Source: Phascolomyces articulosus (Eukaryota > Mucoromycota > Mucoromycetes > Mucorales > Lichtheimiaceae). From it: DNA of 64,000 bases. A model generated the notes under the pieces. The model saw only the letters and a program-made list of their open reading frames with translations. It had not been told where the DNA came from and ran no database searches. Location of the stretch: NCBI GenBank assembly GCA_025677815.1, contig JAIXMP010000005.1, forward strand, positions 310,001 to 374,000, read 5' to 3'. Positions 1-12,300 of this stretch are shown here, piece after piece. A program made the translations under genes and the position numbers. Each line of letters starts with the position of its first letter. Positions within the stretch are counted from its first letter, which is position 1.

Positions 1-138
1 TATATCTGCACGGATCCAATAAGAAGAGATGGTGATAGACAAAGTATACGTGATGATGCATATTTGTTGACAATATTGCTTAGAGATGACATAAAGAATA
101 ACGATTCAACAGCGTTTAAAATGTTAAAGAATATATAA
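1..138 (+). CDS. 3' end of an unidentified protein-coding gene (partial)
   Basis: Frame 1 is open from the first base to a TAA at 136-138 and gives the last 45 residues of a protein. They are charged and read like real coding sequence (DPIRRDGDRQSIRDDAYLLT, then a short helix-like end, FKMLKNI). The start and any upstream exons lie outside the window. I recognise no family. An AT-rich spacer with T-rich tracts follows before the next gene, which fits a 3' UTR. Confidence 0.5.
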   Translation, partial: YICTDPIRRDGDRQSIRDDAYLLTILLRDDIKNNDSTAFKMLKNI

Positions 139-257
139 ATAACATTCAATTATTATTAGCTTCTTTTTTTTGTTCTTTCTTCTTCAACACAAAACAACAA
201 CAAACAACAAAGAACATCTATCAGTTTCTTTTTTTATACTTATTTGCTAGACAAAAA

Positions 258-560
258 ATGATGCCCAACTCTCTTCTTGTTATTGCTCTTTTCTTTTCAT
301 TGTTTATTACTTTATTTATTGATGCCATTCCATTGGTGACACGACGTGATCAAAATGCAGTTGGTGATGAATTACGCTGTCCGATGCATGGAGAAGATGA
401 TTCTGTTTTAGAAAAGACAACAAAGGAATGTTGTGATCCAAAATCTTTGCCAGGTGTGACCTATGATGAAGAAGAAGATCTTTGTCGACCTTCAAAAAAA
501 TACGAGAAATATTTGGGACTCTATCAATGGCACTTTTCTACTTGCTGTGTCAATAAATAA
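258..560 (+). CDS. Small secreted cysteine-rich protein
   Basis: Intronless 100-residue ORF. Residues 4-22 are a strongly hydrophobic stretch typical of a signal peptide, with a likely cleavage after Ala23. A dibasic Arg29-Arg30 follows, a possible Kex2-type processing site. The remaining chain is acidic and has six cysteines (41, 58-59, 76, 96-97) in the pattern C-CC-C-CC, consistent with a disulfide-stabilised extracellular peptide. The first of two consecutive ATGs is used; the leader has short CAA-rich repeats. No known family is recognised. It could be a cell-wall or effector-like secreted peptide, but that is inference from size, secretion signal and cysteine content only. Confidence 0.6.
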   Translation: MMPNSLLVIALFFSLFITLFIDAIPLVTRRDQNAVGDELRCPMHGEDDSVLEKTTKECCDPKSLPGVTYDEEEDLCRPSKKYEKYLGLYQWHFSTCCVNK

Positions 561-1397
561 ACAAGGCACTATTATTTCAAATGATCTTGAACAAAAAAAA
601 AAAAAACCATAGTAAATAATCATCATCTTACTTCCCCCCCCCATTTCTTTTGCCTGTTGTATCACTTGTTTCTTTTTACTATTAATTAATTTCATATATA
701 ATAAATGTTGTAATAAGTCAAATAAAACGTACGTTTCTGTCATATATATAAAGTGTTGTATTTTTAAGTGTATGTTTTTGATGATAGCTAAATAGCACGA
801 GAAGGGAGCAACATTTTTTTTTGCCTTTCAAGCATAGTAACAAGAGCGATATTTATGGTCCACGCGATAGATATAAACACGTGAAATGTCATATCACTTC
901 TTCTGGCATCAAGCTCAACAGCAACAACTTTTCCTTTTCAATAATAGTAATATCATACCATTTTCAATCCCTACAAACCATCATGAAGCGTGATCACAAT
1001 GATAACCTTGAAAAAAGTTAAAGTAAACGAAAAATGTAATATGTATATTACCATCCAATAATGATCAAATTTGAATCGACACTTGACAGTGAACTAGCTG
1101 GAAAGTGTTTCTATATAATAGTGATGAACATAATACATACATGAGTGATGATGCCCATTTTTATAAATAAAATCAACATCATGAAGGGATAGAATAAAAT
1201 CTCCTAACAACATATCATCAGAATATATATAGCAATTCTTCATCATCCTCGACTAAAAATAATAGTAGCATAATACGAAATACGTCTCATTTTACATCAT
1301 TTTTTTCCTAGGTGAGTATCTATTTACTACTTAATTAAAAAACAAGGATGATTATTGTTATTTTTTTTTATTAATGATAAAGATAATACCCTTAAGA
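561..1397. other. Intergenic, no gene seen
   Basis: AT-rich spacer with homopolymer tracts, including a run of C near 647-654. The reading frames at 821-1021 have no ATG at their start and no recognisable protein character. Confidence 0.5.
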
Positions 1398-1504
1398 ATG
1401 CATATAAATTTGGCGAATTTCGCCAAAGGTTTGAACTTTATCACAGTAGCAGAACTGCAGATTCTTCACTTTATAGCAGAAGTTGCAGCTGCTAATCGTT
1501 CTCG
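1398..1504 (+). CDS. Candidate single exon of an unidentified small gene
   Basis: An ATG at 1398 opens 35 codons plus 2 nt that end at a good donor (CG|GTAAGC at 1505). The peptide is regular and helix-like (AELQILHFIAEVAAANRS), unlike the surrounding noise. It could continue at an acceptor near 1750 (CCTAG|TCAGCTT) and stop about 14 codons later. No family is recognised and the downstream exon is uncertain, so this may be chance. Confidence 0.2.
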
Positions 1505-2193
1505 GTAAGCTCCCATTCAAGCAGCTATGGGTATCTACATAAGAAAAAAAAAGTCCCATCCATGAATTACACAAAAACTATGCGTAAAAGTACTCCCTCG
1601 CTATTGCTGATAGATAAATAAGGAATACCATGAAATATCAATAATCTATACTACTATGTATATAAAATCAAAATATGCTTCAGTTAACTAAAATGTACGA
1701 TATATAATGAGACGCAAAATATTGATCTGTGGATTTGAATACATTACCTAGTCAGCTTCTGGTTAAAATAATAATTAACTCGGATATCTATTAGATAAGT
1801 AATTTTATATTTTTTTTTTATTATAATCAAGGATTTCAATTATGTAATTGTTGGATGTGGGGATCGGTCTTCCTTTTGTAACTTTTGGTGCTTGTTGCTG
1901 GACAGTTTGGTTTTTTTTTCACGTTTAAAACATGGTTGTAAATGAGTTTTTTGGATACAATTGGATGGTGGTTCTTCTTGAAAAAATAAACATGGACGTA
2001 TATAAGTTGAATCAGAAAAAGGGTTAATCTTCATCATGTAATGAAATACATTGTCAAATGAAACTTAGATGTCAAACTCCTTAACATACTATCGATTCTG
2101 AATATGGTTACTTACCGTTTATCAATCAAAAACAAGTAATAATCGATACTTGAATGAAAGTATCAAAACAAGTATTTGTAATACCATTAGGTG
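1505..2193. other. Intergenic, no confident gene
   Basis: AT-rich. A 65-codon minus-strand frame at 1840-2037 begins with two ATGs but has lysine-rich composition and no recognisable domain; I do not call it a gene. Confidence 0.4.
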
Positions 2194-3888
2194 TTATTTG
2201 ATACAAAATGCATGTAAATGAACACGTTCGATCGTTGGTATTTGGGCCAGGTGGAAAGGTACTTTATTGGTGACAGAATCCACGTTAATCTGTGTAATCG
2301 TAGATTTGCTTAAATTCTTGCATAATCTAATCAAGCATTGTCCACTTACGGATGCATCCAGTTTTCTAAATACGAGATGTTGCAAGGTGCAAATCTTTTT
2401 AATATACTTGAAAATGTGATCAGTGTCAAATACTCGGTAGAATCAATGATAAGTTCTTCGATGGCTGGTACTTTTTTCTTGTCAATTAAAATGGCAATCA
2501 AATTTTGAATATCATGATCAGAAGTATAAAAACATCTGATTTCTAATATTTTCAAATGGTTAAGGTTACCGATTGCTGAAATGATGTCCTGTCCAGAAAA
2601 GTCACCATACAGAGTTAAACATTGTATATTTGGAGCACCACGGACCAAGGGAGCAACAGACGTTGAACATAATTTTTTGTCATGACTCATGGCAGGGGGA
2701 TGAAGTTGAGTGAACTGACACGCATTCGCCAAAGCTGTTCATGTGGAATTCAGTTCACTTTTATTTATATCAAGATTTTTACCGCTACTGACATTTAGGT
2801 TCAGTGTACGGATGCTGGATCAATAATGGAGAAAAAATGATTTGAATTCAAGAGGGTTACCATTCTTGGAAGAGATGAATAATCATACATCTCGAACATT
2901 TTTACTAGCTTCTTCGGTTGTGGTGGAGAGTGGAGATGGTCGTGAAGGTGATGGGTTGACACAACGAGGTTGTCCTAATAGTCGTAATTGCAATTGAGAT
3001 CATGGGTGCCATAGATTCTGCAGTTAATGTTGGCATTTATACGAATATGTTCAAGATGACTAACCTAAACGGGCAAGCGTGTCCATAGATGGATATTGAA
3101 CATGGGTCATATACACACCACGTAATTTAGTACGGTTTAAAAGTATAAATTCCACGCTAATTACCATGACATCGCGGAAGTGAAGATTAAGGTTGATAAG
3201 ATTGTTGTTTTACAGGGTATTATTGAAGACCACGTTTTTGGATTTAGCTGATATGCTGGAAAAACACAACGCTTCTAGTCCAGGACAATGACTCATAATC
3301 GCGCCGATATCTAATTTTTCTTGTATATTTTGGATTTTGAGATTCGCGCGTCGATTTATCTCCAAATGTTTTAATTCCTTTATATGTGATAATTCATTAT
3401 AAAACACTGTTGAATCGTTTGATTCAGAACATCCTTTATCATAAATGTAATATTAAAAACTAACCTCATCCTTCATATCATTTTAAACCTTGATTTTGTA
3501 TACCTTCAATATGAAATTTTTCTAATTTCATAAAATTCCTTCGAACCATTTGAGAATATATCGTTTCCAAAAAAATATCTGTTATATGACCGAGATTTAA
3601 CTCGACAACAATCAGAAATCTTTTTTTTCGCCATTTTTTTTTGGATACGTTCAATAGTCGAAGCCGTTCAAGTGAAGTATCGAGAGCGAGTATACGATCA
3701 TGGTAACAGTTTCTGATTGTAGTCGGGTAACCATCATGTCAAATCGGTTTTTGGTCATTCAATGGTAATGAATCATTTCTGTAGTTGTTGTCCCATTTTT
3801 CAAGTCGTTCAAAAGAGTTTTGAAAGCATTATTTATATATAATCGGTGGTGTTTTGATCAGTTGTTGATTTTCATTAGAGTTTGACAT
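2194..3888 (-). pseudogene. Decayed F-box/LRR protein gene
   Basis: The minus strand carries collinear fragments of the F-box/LRR family that is intact at 23604-25460 and 27611-29506. A start-like ATG at 3888 opens MSNSNENQQ, matching the family N-terminus (MTNTKKNQQ, MSDPKENQH). Next come remnants of the F-box half, broken by stops and frameshifts. A segment at 3210-3407 (LKHLEINRR, then DIGAIMSHCPGLEALCFSS) and one at 2346-2732 (SAPNIQCLTL-like, SGQDIISAIGNLNHLKILEI) match successive LRR portions of the intact paralogs. No single frame survives, and several blocks are shifted or missing. Disabled copy, on the same strand as the intact cluster 20 kb away. Confidence 0.8.
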
Positions 3889-4514
3889 GGTTGTACCGTA
3901 AAATAACAAAAGCGACACGCTGTTGAGATTGAAAAAAAAAGATAGGAAGTCGCATAAATTGCCGTTTACTCTATATAATAAACAATTGGAGATAGCAGTA
4001 ATAACCTGTACTTTATTAATGTAATGAAAGATGTATATATCGTATAAGTATACTTTATCAAAGAATTCTTTTATCTTTATACTTTATTAATAGCAGTTTA
4101 ACTGTTGCTAAAAGGACTCGATCATCGCTTGATGGTTGATAAATAATATACGCCATCTTTCGAAAATATATGATAAAAATATACGTTCTTAAAGTATCCA
4201 ATTGTACATATCCTAATCTATCAAAAATACTATCAATTGGTTAGCCAAACGTAAGAGATGTATAATAAAAGTTTTACAAGTTATTATGCAACTAGAAGTA
4301 TGCCAATATGCTTGGTATAAATACTTCCTTGGCATTCAAATGTTAGTAAAGGTTTTTAAAAAAATATTGGCGAATCAAATTAATGATTAATGCCGAGTAG
4401 TTTGAGTCTGCATCTTAAAAAAAACAATCACCAGGCGTTTTTTAAGCTTTACGTTTTCTCCTTTTCTTCCAGGAACAAAACTTTCTCTATCCAAAACTTT
4501 TTCTCAATCAAATA
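3889..4514. other. Intergenic region upstream of VTA1 and of the F-box pseudogene
   Basis: AT-rich divergent spacer. Pyrimidine-rich stretches lie just before the VTA1 start (4441-4510). Nothing else is recognised. Confidence 0.4.
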
Positions 4515-5989
4515 ATGAACATTCCAACAGATTTAAAATATATTGCTCCTTATATTCAACGTGGCCAAGAATTAAGTGAACGAGATCCTATTGTTTCTTA
4601 CTATGGTAAAAATAAAATGAATAAATAAAAAACCAAGACTTTTTTTTTATCCCAGAAGATTATGATTTAATCATGGCCATATTGTATAAATATAGCACAA
4701 TACTATGCAGTAAGAATGGCCATCAATAAGGGTCCAAGTAATAAAGAAACCAACGCGTACTTGTCTCAATTATTGGATAAATTAGAACAAGTGAGTTTTT
4801 TTTCGAAGTTGGTTGGGGGAACGGGATTGAGAATGTGAAGATGTTAAAACTAACCTACTTTTATAACTATGTATAAAAAGGTAAAAGGAACCCTTGGCGC
4901 AAATAATGAAGCTATTACCAATGATTTAGTAGGCTATGCACATATTGAAAATTTTGCCCTCAAAGTGTTTTTAAATGCTGATAATGAAGATCGTGCTGGA
5001 AAGGCTTCAAAGTAAGTTAGAAAATACGAAAGAAAAGAACGCGTATATGGAATATCTGTCAAATAGGAACTAATATAATGGTAAAAGAAAAACTGCCAAG
5101 ACATTCTTGGCGGCATCGATCTTTTTGGAACTTTTAAAAACGTTTGGTGATTTGGATCCAGAGGTAAATAGAAAGGAAGAAGAGAAGGAGAGAAATAAAC
5201 ATGATCAACGAGATAAAGGAAAGAAAGAAACGGCAACAAAGCCCAAGCGAAAAAAAAGGATCAATATTAAATATGTGTTCATTACATAATGATGTAACTT
5301 ATTAGGTGGAAGACAAGATCAAATACTCAAAATGGAAAGCAGCTGATATTATGAAAGCACTTCGAGAAGGTCGTACACCAACACCCGGAGCACCTGGTGA
5401 AAAACAAGAAGAAGGACTTGAAGGAGGAGAGAATATCACATTGGATCAAGATATGCCTATTCAACCCCCTTCATCTATATCTGAATTCCCAAGTCCACCT
5501 TCTAATTTTACTGCTCCTTTGCCTGGTAATGCTTCTGCTGAACAACCACCAACTTTTTCACCTCCACCACCGGACGTTGAAGCTCCATCGTCATCGTCTC
5601 CTCCTCCCGCTGCTACAGGACAACAACCGGATCATGTATCACCCAACATTACACCTAGTAACAGTTCATTACCTCATATTCCTCCTCCGGTACAACATCA
5701 ACCACAATCATCACCAACAAAAACAATGCCTGTACAGCCACCACAACCTCCTGCACCCACACCAGCTCCAGTAACGCCCGCACCCGTTGTTAATCCAACA
5801 GCTGTTCAAACTTCAATAGCAGCTACAGCAGCACCTACAGTGGACCCTGGAAGTATTGCCGCTGCTCAAAAGCATGCTAAATGGGCTATTAGTGCACTCA
5901 ACTATGATGATATCAAGACAGCACGTCTTCAATTATTGACAGCATTGAACGATCTTGGATATAACCAACAAAATAATTTTGGTTACTAA
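4515..5989 (+). CDS. VTA1: Vacuolar protein sorting protein VTA1 homolog (Vps4 cofactor)
   Basis: VTA1/LIP5 activates the AAA ATPase Vps4, which disassembles ESCRT-III on endosomes during multivesicular body sorting. Five exons fit: 4515-4605, 4696-4790, 4881-5011, 5088-5163 and 5306-5989, giving 358 residues with all phases closing. The N-terminal part (about 1-135) has the family pattern: LKYIAPYIQRGQELSERDP, then QYYAVRMAINKG, then DRAGKAS and FLELLKTFGDLDPE. A long Pro/Ser/Thr/Gln-rich linker (about 160-305) follows. The C-terminal Vta1 helices end the protein (AQKHAKWAISALNYDDIKTA, then LLTALNDLG), the region that binds Vps4 in known homologs. Length is close to yeast VTA1. The 3' end faces CSN2, only 72 bp apart. 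Confidence 0.93.
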
Positions 5990-6061
5990 TTTGTGAAAAA
6001 AATGTCATCCAAAAAAAAAAAAAAAACAACAGAGGGATATTATTGTTTATTATTATTATTA

Positions 6062-8548
6062 TTATTGAGCACGACTGGAGACAGTTTTAACCAATTTGGA
6101 CAAATTGGTGGACCATTTTTCCATTGTTTCATATTTCACAGTGTCCGTAGATCTATTATATACATATACATATAGGGTTAACCAAAAATTTGTAATATCA
6201 TCATTTCCCAATATTCCCCTTTTCTACTATTAAATAAAAAAAAATAGCGTATCGTATATCAATATATTTATATACCTTTGTTCAAGTTCAAGTCGTTGAT
6301 TCACTTGATCGATTTGTCCTGATATCTTTTCATCCAGAATCAAGGCAATCAATAAATCTTCGACTTCTTCTGATGTAATGCTAAGTTGCTATAGATAAAA
6401 AAAATATACAAACGTGAATAAGAAAAAAAATGAGAGCATATTCGAAAAGAACTTACCTTGGCCATAAAAGCAAGTTCTATTCGAGTATAAGGTTTGATGA
6501 GTTTGACAAGGTATTGCTTTCGAATATTGGCAAGGACATCATCAATATAAGCTCGAATAAATGGATCACCCATGATAGATTGACGATTACCTATCCATGT
6601 ATAATTAATATAAAAGGAACATCGTAAGAATATAGGAATTATTCGCCAAAAGTAAAAATATAAACTTACTTTTTAAGATACGTTCAAATTCACGAATATC
6701 TTTTCTTTGGAAAGCACTCACAAGGTTAGTCATGGCAACAATTTCTTTATCGTTTTTATATGGTTTTGTTTCTTGCGAATCGAATGGATTAATTTGTGAT
6801 TCTGTCAACATGTTCGCCAAGACAAGGTATCTGTTTTTTATAAATATAGTAAATATATGTGCTATTTTTTTTAACATTTTGATTGAATTTTTCAATTTAT
6901 GATAAGTCATCCACTTACTTGAGTACTTGAATACGTTGTGGACTACCTGCTTCATCATAATTCTTGAATGATTCGAAAAAGTCGGTTTGTGCCATATCCC
7001 ATTCCTCTGTTAAAAGATGATTAGCCTATATATATTCATTTATACTTTATTTTTTCTCAATATCATGCAAAATATAGATATATACATACTTTCACCCATA
7101 TGCATTTTACCACCACATTCACGAATGACACCCATAATACGTGGATGTGGAATAGCTGATTTAACATTCAGACTCTGTTGGTATAATTCCTATATAAAGA
7201 TAGATAGATGAGTTTGTTTGACACACTATAGATGAGATTCTCCTTTTTTTTCCCCCAAATACCTTAAGTTTTTTGTTGTTTTTGGTTTCAGTATGCATTT
7301 GAATTTCGAGGGCAAGGACTTCAAGAAGATGAGTTCCTTTTCGTTGATAATCGGTACCATCTCCACTTTCACAAGTTTTACGTAGTTCACGTAAAATCTA
7401 TAAAAAAATGCGTGAAGAAACATAGAAAGTTACTACTTGAATAGTCACCAGAAAATACAAAAAAACAATAATTACCTTTGTTGTTCGAGTATATTCTTTA
7501 CGATCTAACCAAAGTTTGGCCAACTTTAAATTGGTCTTGACCCAAAGACGCTAAATTTCACAAAGACGTTGTTATATATAAAATGCGTCTAGCACTGTTA
7601 TTATTTTAGTTATTTCCAAAATGAGATACTACTCACCTCATTGTTCATGTCCTTTAATGCATCAAGTGAAACTTCATAAAATTGTTGAACAAAACGCATA
7701 TCATCTGAAGTGGATACATAATCCAAGATATTGTTAATACTCTTTTCACTATAATTGCGAGTGACAGCAGTTTTGGTGTATGTTAAAAGTTCTTTGTAGT
7801 ATCGTAAAGTCTAAAAAAAACGCATTTGAATTATCCAGTTAGATTTATCACCACTCACTTTTTATCCCCATTCCTTCCCATCTATTTCTTTGGTGTTAAA
7901 GAGATCCCATCGATAATAGTGAAATAATACATTACATCTTCTGGTTTGTTCAGTTGAAATGATATCTTGGCCATTTGTTTCAATGATTTAAAACCCCTAA
8001 AAACGTCCATCCATCAGCATATTACTATTCAGCACAGTGAATCAATAAAAGCAGATAAAAGCAAATATATACCAATCGCCTTTTTCTTCTTCTGCATCGA
8101 CTACACCTTGAAATTCAGTGATAGCTTCTTCAGGTTCATCTTCCTTTCGAGCTTTTTTACAAGTTTTGTTTAAATATAAAGAGAACCATAAGTTTCTTTC
8201 GAATGACGTATATACTTTATTTATATAAAACTGTTTTAAAATAACAAATATAAAGTTACCTTTGGCATTGTAATACCGATTTTCTAAATCGGCATCGGGT
8301 TCTTCGTCATCGTCTTCTTCATAGTCGAAATCATAATCCTATATGAAAATATATAAAAAACTTAACATGCCGCAATTCATTTGACTTGGTCCTTTTTTTA
8401 AGGTTCCTCGTCTTTTTAAACTTTATATTCATTTTTTCCAAATGGTCTCGATTCCAAGATTTTTTAATGGTTCATATATAAAGATAAATGGAATTATATT
8501 TCAACGTACTCCCTCGTCATCCTCAAGCATAAAATCGTCGTCACTCAT
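6062..8548 (-). CDS. CSN2: COP9 signalosome complex subunit 2
   Basis: CSN2 is a PCI-domain scaffold of the COP9 signalosome, which removes NEDD8 from cullin-RING ubiquitin ligases. Thirteen exons (minus strand): 8510-8548, 8260-8338, 8073-8151, 7936-7996, 7637-7810, 7476-7550, 7263-7397, 7090-7189, 6919-7006, 6670-6830, 6457-6590, 6276-6388, 6062-6152. They total 442 residues, almost exactly the animal length. The N-terminus is acidic ([13 protein letters not shown] and [14 protein letters not shown]). Family-typical stretches follow: [80 protein letters not shown]. The PCI/winged-helix region is about 250-415 and the last helix ends in SSRAQ. A GT-repeat lies just upstream of the start. Confidence 0.96.
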
Positions 8549-8565
8549 TATGAATTAGAACTTTC

Positions 8566-8594
8566 GTGAGTGTGTGTGAGTGTGTGTGTGTGTG
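8566..8594. repeat. GT-rich dinucleotide microsatellite
   Basis: Imperfect (GT)n with GAG interruptions, about 20-45 bp upstream of the CSN2 start codon on the opposite strand. It likely lies in the 5' UTR or core promoter. Confidence 0.8.
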
Positions 8595-8990
8595 ATAAAA
8601 GAAAAAAAAAGGTTAAGTAAAAAGCGCGAAATGGCTGCGCGCGCCTGCTTTTTTTTGGCAATGCGAAATGCAAACGACTCCGCCTCAAGTACTTGGAATA
8701 AGCTCTGATTAATAGATTTCTTTCAACAAATAATATATCCTATTGAGTAAGGCAGCTATAATAATATAATAATCGAGTGCATTGCATGGAAAAAAAAACA
8801 AAAGATATATTCACGTACATCCTTTGTTAGTATACATATTAAATGTACATTTATAATGGTTCTATCAATGTGGGATTAGTGCTTGATGTAGTATTATTAT
8901 GTTGCACATTATAATCACAGGATAATGAATAATAAGAATAACAGTCAGTCTATTAGTTTAATGTTCTTTATCCTACATGTGTCTATGAGT

Positions 8991-9016
8991 TATATATACA
9001 TATATATATATATATA
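8991..9016. repeat. TA dinucleotide microsatellite
   Basis: Near-perfect (TA)n run in the CSN2/Raptor spacer. Confidence 0.8.
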
Positions 9017-9362
9017 TTTGTGTACATGGCGCAACAATATGAATAATACGAATTAATATCCTTTTATCTATACAAAAAATATATCAAAGACACGTAGAAA
9101 ATTTATATAAAGTATGAAAAAAGGTTGAAGTCACAGCCAAAAAGCGTCGCATTATTGTTTCTGGAAACAAACCTGCTTTTTTTTTTCTTTAGCACTTTTT
9201 TTTTTACTTTATTGTATTTTCTTTGGGTAAAAAATCGAATGAAAAACTCTCTACATTTTTGAACAAAAAGAAAAACATTTGAATTGAAATACTAAAACTT
9301 TTAGATGAATTTAAAATAGTTATACCAAAAAAAGCTTCTATTTCATTATTTTATATTAAGCA

Positions 9363-12300
9363 ATGCCGAGCGCAGCGGTGCATGTCATTGCTTCGGACGC
9401 AAACGAAGACGCGCGCAGTACTAGTAGTACACTTGTGAATGGAGAGCGTAATGATACAGACCATGAGAATCGAACCACATTAACAACTCATGAAGAACAA
9501 CAACAGCAACGAAGAACAGTTTCAACGATTCGACATGGCTTTGACCTTGCCATGTTTGAGGATGACGTTTTAAGCTTTTTACACTTTTCTGATAAACGAC
9601 ATGATACTAATGCAAAGCCTGATCCTACTGTACGCAATGTATCTTTAGATTGGGTATGTTGTAAAAAAGGAATGCACCCTTTATATATATATTTATTATT
9701 ACAAAAAAAAAAACGAGGAAACCAGTCTTCAAACAAATAACAATAACAATAAACTTATTTTTATGTGTATCAATATGTTATTAGCGTTTACGAGAACGAA
9801 TTAAAACAGTATCAGGTAATATTATTATAAAGGAGCTAAATGGAAGAGGAAAAAAAGAAGAATAGAAGGGAGGAGGAAACTTTCGGGGCCAAGTTCTAAC
9901 AGAATATATATAAAATATAGGTCTATTGGTGATCTGTTTAAATATTGGTACCGACCCACCCGATATTGTCAAGACCAACCCATGCGCCAAACTGGAATGT
10001 TGGATTGATCCATTTTTACTCGTACCACAAAAATCATTAGATGCCATCGGTAAACATTTACATACACAATACGAAAACATCAACGGACGCACACGGTTTA
10101 AAATGTCATTGGATCCATCGGTGGAGGAAACGAAAAAATTGTGCTGTCAGATGAGACGAAACGCCAAAGAGGAGAGGATACTGTTTCACTATAATGGGCA
10201 TGGTGTACCCAAGCCAACAGCGAGCGGAGAGATTTGGGTCTTTAATCGTAATTATACGCAATATATCCCTGTATCTTTATATGATTTACAATCTTGGCTT
10301 GGTTCACCCGTCATTTACGTTTGGGATTGTTCTTCAGCTGGAAATATCGTTAATGCTTTTAATCGATTTGCTGAACAACGAGATGCAGATCCTTCTCAAC
10401 AACAACAGCAACAAGTGGCATCACCATCTAATTCTCAACAAGGGCAACAAGGGCAGCAACAGCAACAACCTACATCACCACCCCAACAAGGAACTCCTCC
10501 GTCTTCTGCATGGCGCGACTGTATTCAATTAGCGGCATGTGGACCTACTGAAACACTACCAATGAACCCAGATTTACCAGCCGATGTATTTACAGCATGT
10601 TTAACAACACCTATAGAAATGTCACTCCGTTGGGTGGTTATGCGTAATCCATTGTTGACGACTAATATTACAATGGATATGGTGTCTCGACTACCTGGAC
10701 GTGCAGCTGAACGTCGTACACCATTAGGTGAACTCAACTGGATTTTTACTGCAGTAACGGATACAATTGCCTGGTGTGTTTTACAAGACCAACCGGAATT
10801 ATTCAAACGTTTGTTCCGTCAAGATTTAATGGTCGCCTCCATGTTTCGTAACTTTTTACTTGCTGAGCGAATCATGCGATCATATCAATGTACGCCCATG
10901 TCAACACCACAATTACCGATCACCCACGATCATCCCATGTGGCAAGCGTGGGACTTGGCCGTCGACATGTGCCTTTTTCAATTACCTCAATTGCTAGCTG
11001 CGGAAAATGGAGGACCACCTTATCAATATCAATCCAGTACCTTCTTTTCAGAACAACTGACGGCTTTCGAGGTATGGTTAGTGGAAGGGGCGGTGAACAA
11101 TCCCAGAATTCCAGAACAACTACCCATTGTTCTCCAAGTCCTTTTGAGTCAAGTTCATCGTTTACGTGCATTGATTCTTTTATCTCGATTTTTGGACTTG
11201 GGTCCTTGGGCTGTCAATGCAGCGCTCTCGGTTGGTATTTTCCCGTACGTTCTCAAATTATTGCAAAGTCCAGCAGCCGAACTCAAACCCGTCCTTGTGT
11301 TTATCTGGGCTCGTATCTTGGCCGTGGATCGTTCATGTCAAAACGATTTACTCAAAGATCATGGTTACGCTTATTTTATCAACATATTAATGCCCAATAA
11401 TGCTATGCTCAGTATCCCTCATGTTTCAGAGCATCGTGCCATGTCCGCTTTTATCCTATCTGTATTTTGTACCAATTTCAAGTTGGGCCAACAAGCCTGT
11501 TTACGTGCCAATGTGATTACCGCTTGTTTAGCTCATGCCAAGGATCCAGATCCACTCTTGCGTCAATTTGTCTGTTTATGTTTGGGTCAAGTATGGATGA
11601 ATAATAAGGAAGCCAAATCTGCCGCGGTCGCTGAAAATGGTCATGAAAAATTGTGTGCTTTATTAACCGATAGTGTCCCTGAAGTTCGTGCTTCGGCCAT
11701 GTATGCTTTGGGTACATTTTTGGGTGATTCCAACAAGACTGAACAAATTGTCAATATTGAACATAATATTGCTATTTCTGCCTTGGTTGCCATGTCTGAT
11801 GCTTCACCTATTGTTCGACGTGAATTTGTGGTTGCCTTATCTCATTTAGTACATCAAGCAGGTCCTGCTAAATTTTTAATGGCAGCCAATCAAACAATCG
11901 AAGAAGATCAATCTCAACGTATGGATGAACGAATTGCTAATGCTACTGCATCATCAGGAGGAAAACGACCTAGATCTTCAGTAACAGCAGCAGTGGCAGC
12001 GAGTGGAAATGAATGGAGATCACCACCTTCCTCTTTATCATCAGCTACCAACAACATGAATGCCATCACATCGGCAGCAACAGGAGGAGCTACATCAGCA
12101 GGAGCATCATCGGGAACATCCATGGATAATCATTTTGTATCCACAAGTTATGATTCCGTGTATGCTGTTTTATGGAAAGCATTACTAAGTCTTTCCGTGG
12201 ATCCACACCCAGAAGTTGCTAAAGCAGCCTCCACTGTAGTCGATCATATCAACTCCATGTTATTAAGCACTCCTTCTGTAAGTGAATATGCATCTTCCAT

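Larger units (their letters stand above)
8549..9362. promoter_or_regulatory. Divergent promoter region between CSN2 and Raptor
   Basis: The two genes start head to head about 815 bp apart, so this spacer must hold both promoters. Seen in it: a GT microsatellite at about 8566-8594, close to the CSN2 ATG; a TA microsatellite at about 8991-9016; and T-rich tracts at 9175-9215. No specific factor site is assigned. Confidence 0.5.

Noticed and set aside
10888..11400. 170-codon plus-strand ORF inside Raptor
   Set aside because: Out-of-frame shadow of the long Raptor exon 3, which is strongly conserved in the other frame.
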